Shown piece by piece: positions 26,001-34,455 of a stretch of DNA of 64,000 nt. Position 1 is the first letter of the stretch. Each line of letters starts with the position of its first letter. The translations under genes and the position numbers were made by a program. The notes beneath the pieces were generated by a model. The model searched no databases. It had not been told where the DNA came from and was given only the letters and a program-made list of their open reading frames with translations. This DNA comes from Bacteroidota bacterium (GTDB lineage: Bacteria; Bacteroidota; Bacteroidia; Chitinophagales; Chitinophagaceae): NCBI GenBank assembly GCA_018266575.1, contig JAFEAE010000017.1, forward strand, positions 62,001 to 126,000, given 5' to 3'.

Positions 26001-27981
26001 AACTTCCGTCACCAAAATTCCAGCTCCAGTTCTGCACTTTGTATGAAGTGTCTTTGAATGTTACCAACCCTCTTGTTCCATCACATGTATTTGTTGCCCC
26101 ATTAATTTTTGGAAATGGCGGAAGCACTTTGATGTAATTCACTTTTGTAACTGTATCAGAACATACGCCGTAATAATAATCCTTCACAATTAACGTCACA
26201 GTATACACGGAATCTTTGTAATACTGATGAATAGCATCTGTGTAATCGGGTGTCAGGTACCAATTGTTATTTCCATCTCCGAAATCCCACTGATACATTC
26301 CCCCTCCATCGCCGGTTGCATAAAAAGTTACCGGTGTGTTTCCGCAAATTGTTGTACCGGGAGATGCATAAAAATCAACCTTAGGTTTTTTGGAAACATG
26401 GATAGAACTGAAATTAGTTGTTGCATTACATCCATTCTTTGTGCTATAAGAAAGTGTAATGATAAAATCCCCTGCCTTTGTAAATGTATGATGTGGCTGC
26501 GGATCTGTAGATGTTGAGCCATCTCCAAAATCCCATTTATAGGTTGCTATCTGGTCTGCTGCATTTGCTGCAAAAATGGTGGGCACACTGTCACATCCTA
26601 TCGTTGTTCCGCTGAGCAGGTAAATAAATACATTCGTCTGGTTGATGGAGATCGGTTGTATTTCACTTGCTGTGCATCCTGCTGCATTTTTCACAGTAAG
26701 GCTTACATAAAATGATCCTTGCCCGGTGTACGTGTGTGATGGCGCTTGTGTGGAGGCTGTAGATTGATCAACATACGAATTAAAATACCATGTCCATGCA
26801 ACAGCTCCAGCTGTAGTGTCTTTGAATTGAACATTCACAGGTGGCGTACAGAAAGCCGGAATAGTTACTACAAACGGTGCAGGAGTTGGAATATCATTTA
26901 CAGTAATTGTTTTTATAGCTGAAGACTGCGTGCATGTTCCGTATGTTGCTGTCAGTTGAACAGTGTGCGTGCCTGAAGTATAAAACCAATACGAATAACC
27001 GGGATTATATGTATAATATGGATTGCCATCGATCGTCCATATCTCATTCGTCCACCCCGTTGTGCTTTTATCTATAAATGTTACAGTGGCTGCACGGCAC
27101 ACGGGTAGCGGCACATCAAAATCAACAGTGAACCCTGCAACCTGTATAACAGTGGCAGCACTTGTATTGCTGCAGCCATCGGTATTCGATACCGTTAGTT
27201 TAACGTTAAATGTTCCCTGTTTTGCAAAAACATGCGATGGAGATTGGTCTGTCGATGTAGTTCCATCACCAAAATCCCATGCATAACTCAGCGTACCCGG
27301 ACCGGTACTTGTATTTGTAAATGTAACTGCGTCGCCAACTGTGCACAATACTTTTTTATCTACTGTAAAAGAAGCTGAAATGGCCTGCAATATTTGCGCT
27401 GCAGGTTTTGTTGCAGTAGCATAACAGCCATAGCTATTCGTAATTGTCAGTCCTACTGAGGCATTCTGTGCAAAATTATATGTATGAGAAACCTGTTGTA
27501 ATGATGTACCCTGTTGTGTATTGCCATCTCCGAAATCCCAGAAATAACTTGCAATGGTGCCGTCGCCTGCAGTTGAACTGCTCGTAAAATTTACTGGCAA
27601 TGGCAAACAACCTTTTACCGGTGCGGCAGAAAAATCTACAACTGGTTTTTTATAAACAATAACCTGTTTTGTTTGCGTGGAATTCGTCGTTCCGTCGGTA
27701 ACTGTTAATGTAACGGTATATGTTTTTTCAGTAACATACGTTGCACCGGGATTTACTAATGTAGACGTATTTCCATTTCCAAAATCCCATTTGTAAGTTG
27801 CGGCTGCAGACGCCCCTGTCGTTGCATTGGTGAATGAAACAGTAAGCGGTGAACATCCTGCATTCTTATCAATCGTAAAATCTGCTTTTAACTGCGCGTT
27901 CGCTTTGATGCCTGTAAAAATAAGGACAAGAAAAATACAGAAAGAAGCAGTAAAGGGTTTTGAGGCCGATGGCGGAAACAT
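23008..27981 (-). CDS. Giant PKD-repeat surface protein with type 9 secretion (CHU_C) C-terminus
   Basis: This 1657-residue protein has a signal peptide (to about residue 29, ..GIKANAQ) and then a long array of PKD domains. At least twelve contain the W-x-FGDG core (for example YKWDFGDGSTSTD). The C-terminal ~95 residues carry YIPDAFSPNSDGKNDVFYI and WGEKVFE, the gliding-motility-associated C-terminal domain that targets proteins to the type 9 secretion system. It is therefore exported to the surface or medium and probably acts as an adhesin or matrix protein. It stands alone, diverging from the nucleotidyltransferase gene. No frameshift was seen despite the repetitive coding sequence. Confidence 0.93.
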   Translation of the reverse strand: MFPPSASKPFTASFCIFLVLIFTGIKANAQLKADFTIDKNAGCSPLTVSFTNATTGASAAATYKWDFGNGNTSTLVNPGATYVTEKTYTVTLTVTDGTTNSTQTKQVIVYKKPVVDFSAAPVKGCLPLPVNFTSSSTAGDGTIASYFWDFGDGNTQQGTSLQQVSHTYNFAQNASVGLTITNSYGCYATATKPAAQILQAISASFTVDKKVLCTVGDAVTFTNTSTGPGTLSYAWDFGDGTTSTDQSPSHVFAKQGTFNVKLTVSNTDGCSNTSAATVIQVAGFTVDFDVPLPVCRAATVTFIDKSTTGWTNEIWTIDGNPYYTYNPGYSYWFYTSGTHTVQLTATYGTCTQSSAIKTITVNDIPTPAPFVVTIPAFCTPPVNVQFKDTTAGAVAWTWYFNSYVDQSTASTQAPSHTYTGQGSFYVSLTVKNAAGCTASEIQPISINQTNVFIYLLSGTTIGCDSVPTIFAANAADQIATYKWDFGDGSTSTDPQPHHTFTKAGDFIITLSYSTKNGCNATTNFSSIHVSKKPKVDFYASPGTTICGNTPVTFYATGDGGGMYQWDFGDGNNNWYLTPDYTDAIHQYYKDSVYTVTLIVKDYYYGVCSDTVTKVNYIKVLPPFPKINGATNTCDGTRGLVTFKDTSYKVQNWSWNFGDGSSNLSYSMAQSPITHLYTKTGAYKVVLTTTYDQCTVKDSTTVYVLLKQKPVLSASVNNVCSSSPLTINLSSMETNPAPYPYFWYGNYYYLANMQYGDSTNYTGSPFQNVAWQNSTNWTINNLDVTKKDLRIISTSEYFGCNDTSNFIPLQIKGPVAGYKIISNNNCYRSPIIFQDTSHGTGGVPIKTWTWNYGDNSNETKTSGGTVSHYYTDPGYYYPVLTVTDTNGCTASTPYYQAYAQVNGPKASFTYSPSFVSPNTPITFYNNSNTYNVYNVSYEWIFGDGTTSTDYYPVHSFSTLGADTVKLVAHNLTANCDDTSVQIIYVKNINTSFAYTISYINNNSCPPVIVHFTNTSMNANSVSWDFGDGSTADNQNNPSHTYSKAGVYKVTLYGYGNNGMTDSTTDSITVKGPYAILHADVLSGCLSQTVTLSAQVKNASSFTWDFADGTLDQTTDTFAVHAYLTPGLYTPSLILKDNGGCSSTSSLADTIVIDTLNVVINKSTNLVCDSAWVNFTPKITSLAADQMHQTLLYKWDFGTGNIADTSNESNPVFDYNVPGKYIIHLQVSSPYGCVKQTTDSITVVRKSKASITGPAEICPDITAQFNGSATITGSRTTWNWDFKNGNVSSDQNPPAEIFTDTGNYNVQLIVNNNGCADSSYNPLIVHPKPLVNLLPQQPVVCLGKSVQLTAHDGITFVWTPATGLDDNTSATPTATPTVTTLYAVNVTNSFGCVNKDSTTVTVAGPFTMKVPADTFVCIGSSVQLYALGANTYSWINATQGLSNTQISNPVASPASPTSYTVVGYDAYGCFSDTAIINIGVKPLPSVNAGDDIQTLTGSTVQLSATGSSDVVAWNWMPPDYLSCSDCSSPVSTPRSDMVYVVTGKTQYGCEASDTLIIKLVCAQDRVYIPDAFSPNSDGKNDVFYIKGRGIRIIKSIAIYSRWGEKVFEKNNIAIDDRSSAWDGYFKGSPLPVGTYVYMAELICDTGEPFMLKGTVILVR

Positions 27982-28192
27982 AGGTCAAAGGTGGTTAGGG
28001 CTTTAGCACAAAAATGCCTTACAAGATAACGCATGACAGGGAGATTTTCAATAAACCCCGCCTGTTATTTTATTGTGTCCTGTTTCCTTTTTTTGTGGAA
28101 GAAAATTATATATAGAAAATTAATAACAAGCGTTGAAAGGCATTCTTAAATCAGCGAAAGCATTTACATTCGCATCAACAGAAATTATATTC

Positions 28193-28906
28193 ATGAAAGC
28201 GATGATCTTTGCCGCCGGATTAGGTACTCGTTTCAAACCGTGGACAGACAAGCACCCTAAAGCATTGGTATTAATAAACGGCAAAAGTTTATTGCAGCGG
28301 AATATTGAATACCTGCAACAGTATAACATTACGGATGTCATAATAAATGTTCATCATTTTGCAGAACAGATACAGGAAGCTCTGGAGAGAAATAGAAACT
28401 GGGGAAGCAAGGTCACTATCAGCGACGAAACAGACGAAGTGCTTGAAACAGGTGGCGGCCTGATAAAAGCAAAATGGTTTTTTGATGAAGGTGCATTTGC
28501 TGTGGTCAATGCAGACATCCTTACTGATCTCAACCTTGCGAAAATGATCAATTATCACAACGAGCAAAAGCCGATAGCAACACTCGCAGTCACTAACCGT
28601 AAAACTTCACGTTATTTTTTGTTTGATGAAAATGAAGAGTTATGCGGTTGGGTAAATACAAAAACAGGAGAAGAAAAGATCAGCAGAAAAAAAAGCGGGT
28701 TGGTTCAAAAAGCATTCAGCGGGATACACATTATTGATCCCCGGATTTTTTCTTTGATCAAACAAGAAGGTAAATTTTCTATTGTGGATACTTATCTTGA
28801 TATAGCAAAAACAGGAATGATAAAAGGTTTTGAGCACAGCGAATCGAAATTGGTAGATGTAGGGAAACCGCAAGCAGTTGCAGAAGCGGAAAAATTGTTT
28901 CTCTGA
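28193..28906 (+). CDS. Sugar-1-phosphate nucleotidyltransferase (MurU/NTP-transferase family)
   Basis: This cytoplasmic enzyme should transfer a nucleoside monophosphate to a sugar 1-phosphate. The signature MIFAAGLGTRFKPWTDKHPKAL (read here as the G-x-G-T-R and PKAL motifs) occurs at the N-terminus, followed by DVIINVHHFAEQI and ETGGGL. The family includes MurU (UDP-MurNAc recycling) and mannose-1-phosphate guanylyltransferases. The 237-residue length fits MurU-like enzymes better. The ATG at 28193 is chosen because the longer reading from a TTG at 28133 adds 20 residues ahead of the nucleotide-binding motif. No AmgK kinase is adjacent. Confidence 0.85.
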   Translation: MKAMIFAAGLGTRFKPWTDKHPKALVLINGKSLLQRNIEYLQQYNITDVIINVHHFAEQIQEALERNRNWGSKVTISDETDEVLETGGGLIKAKWFFDEGAFAVVNADILTDLNLAKMINYHNEQKPIATLAVTNRKTSRYFLFDENEELCGWVNTKTGEEKISRKKSGLVQKAFSGIHIIDPRIFSLIKQEGKFSIVDTYLDIAKTGMIKGFEHSESKLVDVGKPQAVAEAEKLFL

Positions 28907-28986
28907 ATTATTTTGTTATTAACTTTCAGCTAACAACAGCACCTGTTTGAAGTAAAACATATTTTTACAACAGAAAATGTATTGCC

Positions 28987-31419
28987 ATGAGAAAGTTTTT
29001 TTACCTGGTCTTCATTCTTTCTTCTTTATTCTCCTATTCACAGACTTCTCAACAAAAGGAAATGATAAAAAGCAGGATAACGCTTCCTAACGGATGGTCA
29101 TTGACTCCTGTTGGGCGAAGCCTGCCACTCGGAGATCTTCCATTATCAATCGCTGTTAGTCGTTCCCAAAAATACATTGCCATTACCAACAACGGGCAAA
29201 GTACGCAATCACTTATATTGATCGACCCTAAAAAAGAAGTACGGCTTGACAGTATCACCATCCCGAAATCATGGCTGGGCCTGAAGTTTAGCAGTGATGA
29301 AAAATTTTTATACGCTTCTGGTGGAAACGACAATTGGATTCTGAAATATGCCATAATCCAAAATAAATTAGTACTTAAAGACAGCATCATACTTGGCAAA
29401 AAATGGCCTGAAAAAATTTCGCCTGCAGGTTTTGATATTGATGATGCGAAACATATCATGTACGTGGTGACCAAAGAAAATAATTCCCTTTACATTATCA
29501 ACCTTCTTACAAAATCCATCATAAAAAAAATAGGTATTGGTAGCGAAGGATACACCTGCCTACTTTCTAATGATAAGAAAATCTTATTCGTTACTTGCTG
29601 GGGTTGTGATAAACTGTTATTGTTCGATACAGAACATCAGCATTTTTTGGAAGAGATCGCGGTTGGTGATAACCCAAATGATATTTGTTCAAGCAAGAAC
29701 GGGAAATATCTTTTTGTTGCCAATGCAAATGATAATTCCGTTTCTGTTGTAGACCTGCAAAAACGAAATGTGATCGAAACATTGAACGCTGCATTATTTC
29801 CCGATGCGCCGGAAGGCTCAACCACGAATGCATTGGCGTTAAGCGAAGACGACAAAAGATTATATGTGGCGAATGCAGACAATAACTGTGTTGCCGTTTT
29901 CGATGTAAGCATTCCCGGGAAAAGCAAATCAAAAGGATTTATTCCTGTCGGCTGGTACCCCACGGCTGTAAAAGTCATTGGTAAAAAAGTTTTTGTTGCC
30001 AATGGAAAAGGATTTTCATCATTGGCAAATCCCTTTGGGCCAAATCCTGTTCAGAAAAAACAGCAGGTGAATTACCAGGGCGGCGATAAAGCAAAACCAA
30101 AGGAAGTACAATATATAGGAGGATTATTCAAAGGAACATTAAGCATATTTAATGAACCAGGCGAGGCCGATCTCGCAAAATATTCAGCACTTGTTTATGA
30201 AAATACACCATACACAAAAACAAAAGAAATGCAGGCACAAGGTGAAGCCGGCAACCCTATACCGATGAAAGTTGGTGATACTTCCTTGATAAAATATGTG
30301 TTCTACATCATTAAAGAAAACCGCACGTACGACCAGGTGCTCGGCGATATCAAAGAAGGAAATGGTGATGCAAGCCTTGTATTGTTTGGAGAACGCGTGA
30401 CACCGAATCTGCATGCACTTGCAAAAGAATTCGTATTACTCGATAATTTTTATTGTGATGCAGAAGTGAGCGCAGACGGGCATAACTGGAGCATGGGTGC
30501 TTATGCAGATGACTACCTCGAAAAAACATGGCCTACAAGTTATGGCGGACGCGGGGGAAGTTATGATGGTGAAGGCAACCGCGAGATCGCTAATAACAAA
30601 AGTGGTTTTATCTGGGATGATTGCCGGCGTTCAAAAGTTAGTTACCGGACTTATGGAGAATTCGCAGATGAATCAAAACCGAATATCGCAGTTTTAAAAA
30701 ATCATGTTTGCACTTCGTATACAGGCTGGGATTTAGGTGTGATGGATACCGTGCGTTTTCAACAATGGAAAAAAGATTTTGATTCGCTGCTTGCCGCAAA
30801 CGCATTGCCGCATTTTAATACCGTCCGTTTCGGAAACGACCACACGGAAGGATTGCGCAAAGGAAGGCCAACGCCTTTTGCACATGTTGCCGATAACGAT
30901 CTTGCAGTCGGCGAATTTGTAGAATATCTGAGCAAAAGCCCTGTATGGAAAGAGAGTGTTGTATTTATTTTGGAAGATGATGCGCAAAATGGTGCCGACC
31001 ACGTAGATGCACACAGGAGCACCGCATATATCGCAGGCGGGTATGTAAAACGGCATTATGTAGACCATACCATGTATTCAACCACATCGATGGTGCACAC
31101 TATAGAATTGATTTTAGGAATGCCGCCGATGAGCCAATACGACGCTGCTGCAACGCCGATGTGGCGCTGCTTTTCAGCAACTCCGGACCTGCAAACATTC
31201 ACTTCATTACCGGCGAATATTGACCTTACTGAAAAAAATATTGCATGGAACGAGCTTGCAAGAAAATCAGCACAATTTGATTTTACAAAGGAAGACAAGG
31301 TGCCGGAAGACCAGTTCAACGAAGTATTATGGAAAGGAATAAAAGGAATGAATTACATCGTTCCCGCGCCAAAAAGAGCTGCATTTGTAAAAGTTACTGC
31401 AGATAAAGATGATAATTAA
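28987..31419 (+). CDS. YncE-like beta-propeller fused to a phosphoesterase (AcpA-type) domain
   Basis: An exported 810-residue protein. Residues 1-19 are a signal peptide (..LFSYSQ). About residues 40-345 form a seven-bladed propeller of YncE/YVTN repeats (for example GKYLFVANANDNSVSVVDL). The rest (about 415-780) is an alkaline-phosphatase-fold phosphoesterase: YIIKENRTYDQVLGD, SADGHNWSMGAYADDYLE and FILEDDAQNGADHVDAHRS supply metal and active-site positions typical of the PF04185 acid phosphatase/phospholipase C group. It probably hydrolyses phosphoesters in the periplasm or at the surface. The 80-base upstream gap contains a -7-like TATTTTTA. Confidence 0.88.
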   Translation: MRKFFYLVFILSSLFSYSQTSQQKEMIKSRITLPNGWSLTPVGRSLPLGDLPLSIAVSRSQKYIAITNNGQSTQSLILIDPKKEVRLDSITIPKSWLGLKFSSDEKFLYASGGNDNWILKYAIIQNKLVLKDSIILGKKWPEKISPAGFDIDDAKHIMYVVTKENNSLYIINLLTKSIIKKIGIGSEGYTCLLSNDKKILFVTCWGCDKLLLFDTEHQHFLEEIAVGDNPNDICSSKNGKYLFVANANDNSVSVVDLQKRNVIETLNAALFPDAPEGSTTNALALSEDDKRLYVANADNNCVAVFDVSIPGKSKSKGFIPVGWYPTAVKVIGKKVFVANGKGFSSLANPFGPNPVQKKQQVNYQGGDKAKPKEVQYIGGLFKGTLSIFNEPGEADLAKYSALVYENTPYTKTKEMQAQGEAGNPIPMKVGDTSLIKYVFYIIKENRTYDQVLGDIKEGNGDASLVLFGERVTPNLHALAKEFVLLDNFYCDAEVSADGHNWSMGAYADDYLEKTWPTSYGGRGGSYDGEGNREIANNKSGFIWDDCRRSKVSYRTYGEFADESKPNIAVLKNHVCTSYTGWDLGVMDTVRFQQWKKDFDSLLAANALPHFNTVRFGNDHTEGLRKGRPTPFAHVADNDLAVGEFVEYLSKSPVWKESVVFILEDDAQNGADHVDAHRSTAYIAGGYVKRHYVDHTMYSTTSMVHTIELILGMPPMSQYDAAATPMWRCFSATPDLQTFTSLPANIDLTEKNIAWNELARKSAQFDFTKEDKVPEDQFNEVLWKGIKGMNYIVPAPKRAAFVKVTADKDDN

Positions 31420-31598
31420 ATAAGACTTTCACCGCAACAGGCATAATAGAAACACAGAGCTGTAAAAAATTAAACCAGGTTTTAGTTTTCTGTATCCGTA
31501 AATATTTTATTTGCTCTATACAATAGCAGAGCGATTTAATTTATTCTTTCCAGCAAAAAATATTCTTCGTATCTTTTAATCACACCAAAACAGCCAAT

Positions 31599-32144
31599 AT
31601 GAAAAAATTAATCATTGGTGCACTCGTCGGGGGCATCATCATTTTTATCTGGCAAACACTTTCATGGGCAATGATGAACATGCATCACGCCAGCCAGGAA
31701 TACACACCAAAACAAGACAGCATCCTCAGTTATCTCAGCACGCAATTTTCGGAAGACGGTTCTTACCTCATGCCCAATTATCCCAAAGGCGAATCACGGG
31801 AAGAAATGGAAAAACAAATGCAAAAAAACAGCGGCAAACCGTGGGTGCAAATTCAATATCACAAAGCGCTTAATGTAAATATGGGAGCAAATATCGGCCG
31901 TGGGCTTGTTGTCGACATCATTATGGTAGCATTGGTTTGCTGGATCTTCATGCGCATGCCGAATGCCGGTTTCAGAACAATTTTGTTATCGAGCGTACTT
32001 ATTGGCATCATAGTGTTTTTAAACTCTCCATATACCGTGCATATTTGGTATCCGAAAGCAGATATCATGGCTCACTTCAACGATGCACTCGTAAGCTGGG
32101 CAGCATGCGGCATCTGGCTCGGCTGGTGGCTGAAGAAAAAATGA
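31599..32144 (+). CDS. Small membrane protein of unknown function
   Basis: A 181-residue protein with a membrane helix at about residues 3-25, an outward loop of about 75 residues rich in Met, His and Gln (residues 26-100), and three further helices at about 102-118, 124-142 and 155-175 ending GWWLKKK. I do not recognise the family with certainty. The His/Met-rich start of the loop (MMNMHHASQEY) is notable and might bind metal, but that is speculative. It stands alone, with a possible -7 element TATCTTTT at 31570-31577 and an inverted-repeat spacer after it. Confidence 0.62.
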   Translation: MKKLIIGALVGGIIIFIWQTLSWAMMNMHHASQEYTPKQDSILSYLSTQFSEDGSYLMPNYPKGESREEMEKQMQKNSGKPWVQIQYHKALNVNMGANIGRGLVVDIIMVALVCWIFMRMPNAGFRTILLSSVLIGIIVFLNSPYTVHIWYPKADIMAHFNDALVSWAACGIWLGWWLKKK

Positions 32145-32147
32145 TTT

Positions 32148-32228
32148 GGAAGTAAGAAGTGAGATGCATATTTTATTTATTTTTTGATTTGCCAGCATCT
32201 GACTTCTTACTTCTTACTTCTCACTTCC
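32148..32228. repeat. Inverted ACTTCTT-word repeat
   Basis: GGAAGTAAGAAGTGAGATGC (32148-32167) matches the reverse complement of 32195-32228 with a 14-base gap caused by extra ACTTCTT units in the right arm. It sits directly after the stop codon at 32142-32144 and could fold into a terminator-like hairpin. Related words occur at 10925-10950. Confidence 0.7.
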
Positions 32229-32234
32229 TATATT

Positions 32235-32323
32235 ATGTTACCAGCATCAGAACATTAATCAGGCATCGTTGCGTCGCATTACGTTCATCGGTTCTGCTGC
32301 TATTAAGCTATGGGTTTTTCCGC
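32235..32323 (+). repeat. Dispersed repeat, copy B
   Basis: The core CATCGTTGCGTCGCA is at 32264-32278, preceded by ATGTTACCAGCAT. Downstream, GCTGCTATTAAGCTATGGG and TTTTTCCGC align with the distal part of copy C. The core diverges after its 15th base. Confidence 0.78.
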
Positions 32324-32456
32324 TATATTCATTACAAAATTTTCCCTGGGTCTGGTTGTTACTTTTGCAAATACAGAATTCGCCTACAACAACCTGAGAT
32401 TCGGCTACACTTGTTTTTTAAATGCTACAGATTTTTGTATCGCAAAAAACAAGAAA

Positions 32457-33359
32457 ATGAAAATCACAATAACAGGCTCGCTGGGGAATATCAGCAAGCC
32501 GCTCACTAAAGACCTTGTACAAAAAGGACATGAAGTAACTGTCATCAGCAGCAAAGCAGAAAGAGCAAAAGATATTGAAGCCATCGGTGCAAAAGCAGCC
32601 ATCGGCACAATGGAAAATACAGATTTTTTAGCAGCAACTTTTAAAGATGCAGACGTTGTTTATGCTATGGAAACCTTAGGAAACCCGAGGGCTTTCTTCG
32701 ATCATGATCTTGACGTAACAGCAGCTATCACTGAAATCGGGAAAAATTATAAACAAGCGATTGAGCAATCGGGTGCAAAAAAAGTAATTCATCTCAGCAG
32801 CATCGGCGCACATACAAATAAAGGAAACGGGTTGCTTGCTTTTCATTACAATGTTGAAAATATTTTAAATGAATTGCCCGGCGATGTTTCTGTTAAATTC
32901 ATGCGGCCAGTTGGTTTTTATTACAACATGTTTGCATTTATACCAACCATCAAATCACATAACGCAATTTTCTCCAATTATGGCGGCGATGAAATAGAAC
33001 CCTGGGTTTCGCCGATAGATATTGCGAGTGTCATTTCGGAAGAAATAGAAAAACCGTTTCATGGAAGAAGCATCCGCTATATTGCAAGCGATGAACTTTC
33101 CACGAATGAAGTGGCAGAAATCCTCGGCAATGCAATAGGCAAACCTGATTTGAAATGGATTGTTATTCCCGACGAACAATTATTGAATAATTTGTTGTCG
33201 GCGGGAATGAACCCGCAAACTGCTAAACTGTTTGTAGAAATGAATGCGAGCAGGCGAGGCAGTGTGTTGTACGAAGATTATTTTCAACATAAACCTATTT
33301 TAGGAAAAACCAAAGTAAAAGATTTTGCGAAAGAATTTGCTGTTATGTATAATCAATAA
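32457..33359 (+). CDS. NmrA/SDR-like NAD(P)-binding protein
   Basis: An atypical short-chain dehydrogenase of the NmrA/NAD(P)H-binding type, 300 residues, cytoplasmic. The N-terminus MKITITGSLGNISKPLT provides the Rossmann beta-strand and a glycine motif, followed by VISSKAERAKDIE and DADVVYAMETLGN. Later stretches (VIHLSSIGAH, VKFMRPVGFYYNM) match the family. Members act as redox sensors or reduce small quinone-like compounds. The start at 32457 is chosen because a longer reading from 32310 adds 49 residues encoded by a dispersed repeat. It converges on the DUF1579 gene. Confidence 0.83.
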   Translation: MKITITGSLGNISKPLTKDLVQKGHEVTVISSKAERAKDIEAIGAKAAIGTMENTDFLAATFKDADVVYAMETLGNPRAFFDHDLDVTAAITEIGKNYKQAIEQSGAKKVIHLSSIGAHTNKGNGLLAFHYNVENILNELPGDVSVKFMRPVGFYYNMFAFIPTIKSHNAIFSNYGGDEIEPWVSPIDIASVISEEIEKPFHGRSIRYIASDELSTNEVAEILGNAIGKPDLKWIVIPDEQLLNNLLSAGMNPQTAKLFVEMNASRRGSVLYEDYFQHKPILGKTKVKDFAKEFAVMYNQ

Positions 33360-33379
33360 CTCTTTCCCGCGGAGAGACA

Positions 33380-33423
33380 GGCATGGTTCATGCATTCTGC
33401 ATCGTTCAACAATCCTGCGTCGA
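33380..33423 (+). repeat. Possible degenerate dispersed repeat, copy F
   Basis: GGCATGGTTCATGCATTCTG then CATCGTT (33400-33406), a 10-base insertion, and GCGTCGA (33417-33423) align loosely with the first half of copy C. Nearby, CAATCCTG (33410-33417) and CAGGATTG (33466-33473) form an inverted pair between the convergent genes. Confidence 0.4.
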
Positions 33424-33537
33424 GTAAAATTACCAGAGAAACGTTGGGCTGGAAATCCAATTAACCAGGATTGATTGAAGATATAGATAATGACTATTGC
33501 GTTACTGATCGAAATAAAATGCACTTATCCATTGCCG

Positions 33538-34098
33538 TTATTTAGTCCTGGTGGAAATTATTTCCATCGTTTTCATTTCTCCCGAAGCAGATTCAACAAA
33601 CATCTGATTTTTAATCGTGTTGTCGTCCACATATTGTATTGTTTCTTTAACGTCAATATCCTTGTTGCTCATGGGGTCAAACATTTTGCCTCTAAATGTA
33701 ATTGTTTTGGAAGCGCCGTCCCACGTGCCTTCCAGTGTCATGGTGCCTGTACCGAAATTATCAACCCATGTGCTGGTAAAAATCTTCTTGGTATTATCAT
33801 AACCCAATAAACTAAAGCCCTCAAACGGCATGCCGCCATAATCGCCAGTCATTTTTCCCTGCTGGTAACGCCCGCCCAGTATCATTGTGTACACAGCAAC
33901 AGACTTGCTTTCCATTGGTGCAGCACCAGGCTGCATCCACACAGAAACAGCAGAGTTCCAGGTGCCATCGTACTTTGCAATCATTTTATGTACATCGCCA
34001 GGTGTCATATAATCTTGCATAGCGTTCATGTCCTGCGCAAACAGCTTTGCACTACCCATGCATATAAGGAACGAAACAATAACAAAATGCTTTTTCAT
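33538..34098 (-). CDS. Secreted DUF1579-family protein
   Basis: A 186-residue exported protein. Residues 1-21 are a signal peptide (..AKLFAQ). The remainder is a single DUF1579 domain, probably a lipocalin-like beta-barrel, with the family's YDGTWNSAVSVWMQPG opening and LLGYDNTKKIFTSTWVDNFGTG centre. Function is unknown; relatives may bind hydrophobic ligands. It resembles the C-terminal half of the protein at 8812-9717 in fold class. It is a single gene, followed by a repeat-rich region on its upstream side. Confidence 0.85.
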   Translation of the reverse strand: MKKHFVIVSFLICMGSAKLFAQDMNAMQDYMTPGDVHKMIAKYDGTWNSAVSVWMQPGAAPMESKSVAVYTMILGGRYQQGKMTGDYGGMPFEGFSLLGYDNTKKIFTSTWVDNFGTGTMTLEGTWDGASKTITFRGKMFDPMSNKDIDVKETIQYVDDNTIKNQMFVESASGEMKTMEIISTRTK

Positions 34099-34156
34099 AT
34101 TTGTAAGTTTAGCAAATTAAATTACGATATTTTATCAGAGGTTAAAATGATTTTTT

Positions 34157-34262
34157 TGTTACCGGCATTTGTTCATTCTTCAGCATCGTTGCCTTCTATT
34201 TTTCCAGTGGAAGAATCGCACTCTTGTACGGCATGGCAACATTGAGCTTTGGGTTTCTCCGC
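34157..34262 (+). repeat. Dispersed repeat, copy C (with insertion)
   Basis: GTTACCGGCATTTGTTCATT leads into CATCGTTGC (34184-34192). An extra 23 bases (34193-34215) then interrupt the core, which resumes as TCGCACTCTTGTACGGCA (34216-34233). The distal part ATTGAGCTTTGGGTTTCTCC (34241-34260) aligns with copies A and B. This is the longest copy. Confidence 0.8.
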
Positions 34263-34330
34263 AAAATGCATATTGAATATCTATCAGGATTTAAAACAAA
34301 GGATGCTAAGAACAGTGTAGCGATTTACAC

Positions 34331-34394
34331 GTCATTCCCGCGCAGGCGGGAATCTGGATTTGCAAGCGCAGATGGCTGCCTACGAAGGCATGAC
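34331..34394. repeat. Palindromic GTCATTCCCGC-type repeat
   Basis: GTCATTCCCGCGCAGGCGGG.. (34331-34357) matches the reverse complement of 34368-34394 at about 18 of 27 positions. Within the left arm, TTCCCGC / GCGGGAA is itself palindromic. Repeats of this type are widespread in bacteria and give spurious translations containing SFPRRRES. Confidence 0.75.
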
Positions 34395-34455
34395 TGCGGG
34401 AGTGCTTATAAATTATACGCTTGCCGATTTATGAATAGTTCAATAACGATTTACA

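Larger units (their letters stand above)
32145..32456. other. 312-base spacer of stacked repeats
   Basis: No gene is supported here. The spacer holds an imperfect hairpin of GAAGTAAGAAG-type words (32148-32228) and then copy B of the dispersed repeat (32235-32323). An in-frame ATG at 32310 for the next gene lies inside the repeat and is not believed to be used. Confidence 0.7.

Noticed and set aside
28133..28192. N-terminal extension of the nucleotidyltransferase from a TTG
   Set aside because: The ATG at 28193 begins directly at the nucleotide-binding motif; the extension is not family-like.
32310..32456. N-terminal extension of the NmrA-like protein
   Set aside because: The extra 49 residues are encoded by dispersed repeat copy B and lie before the Rossmann motif that normally starts the protein.
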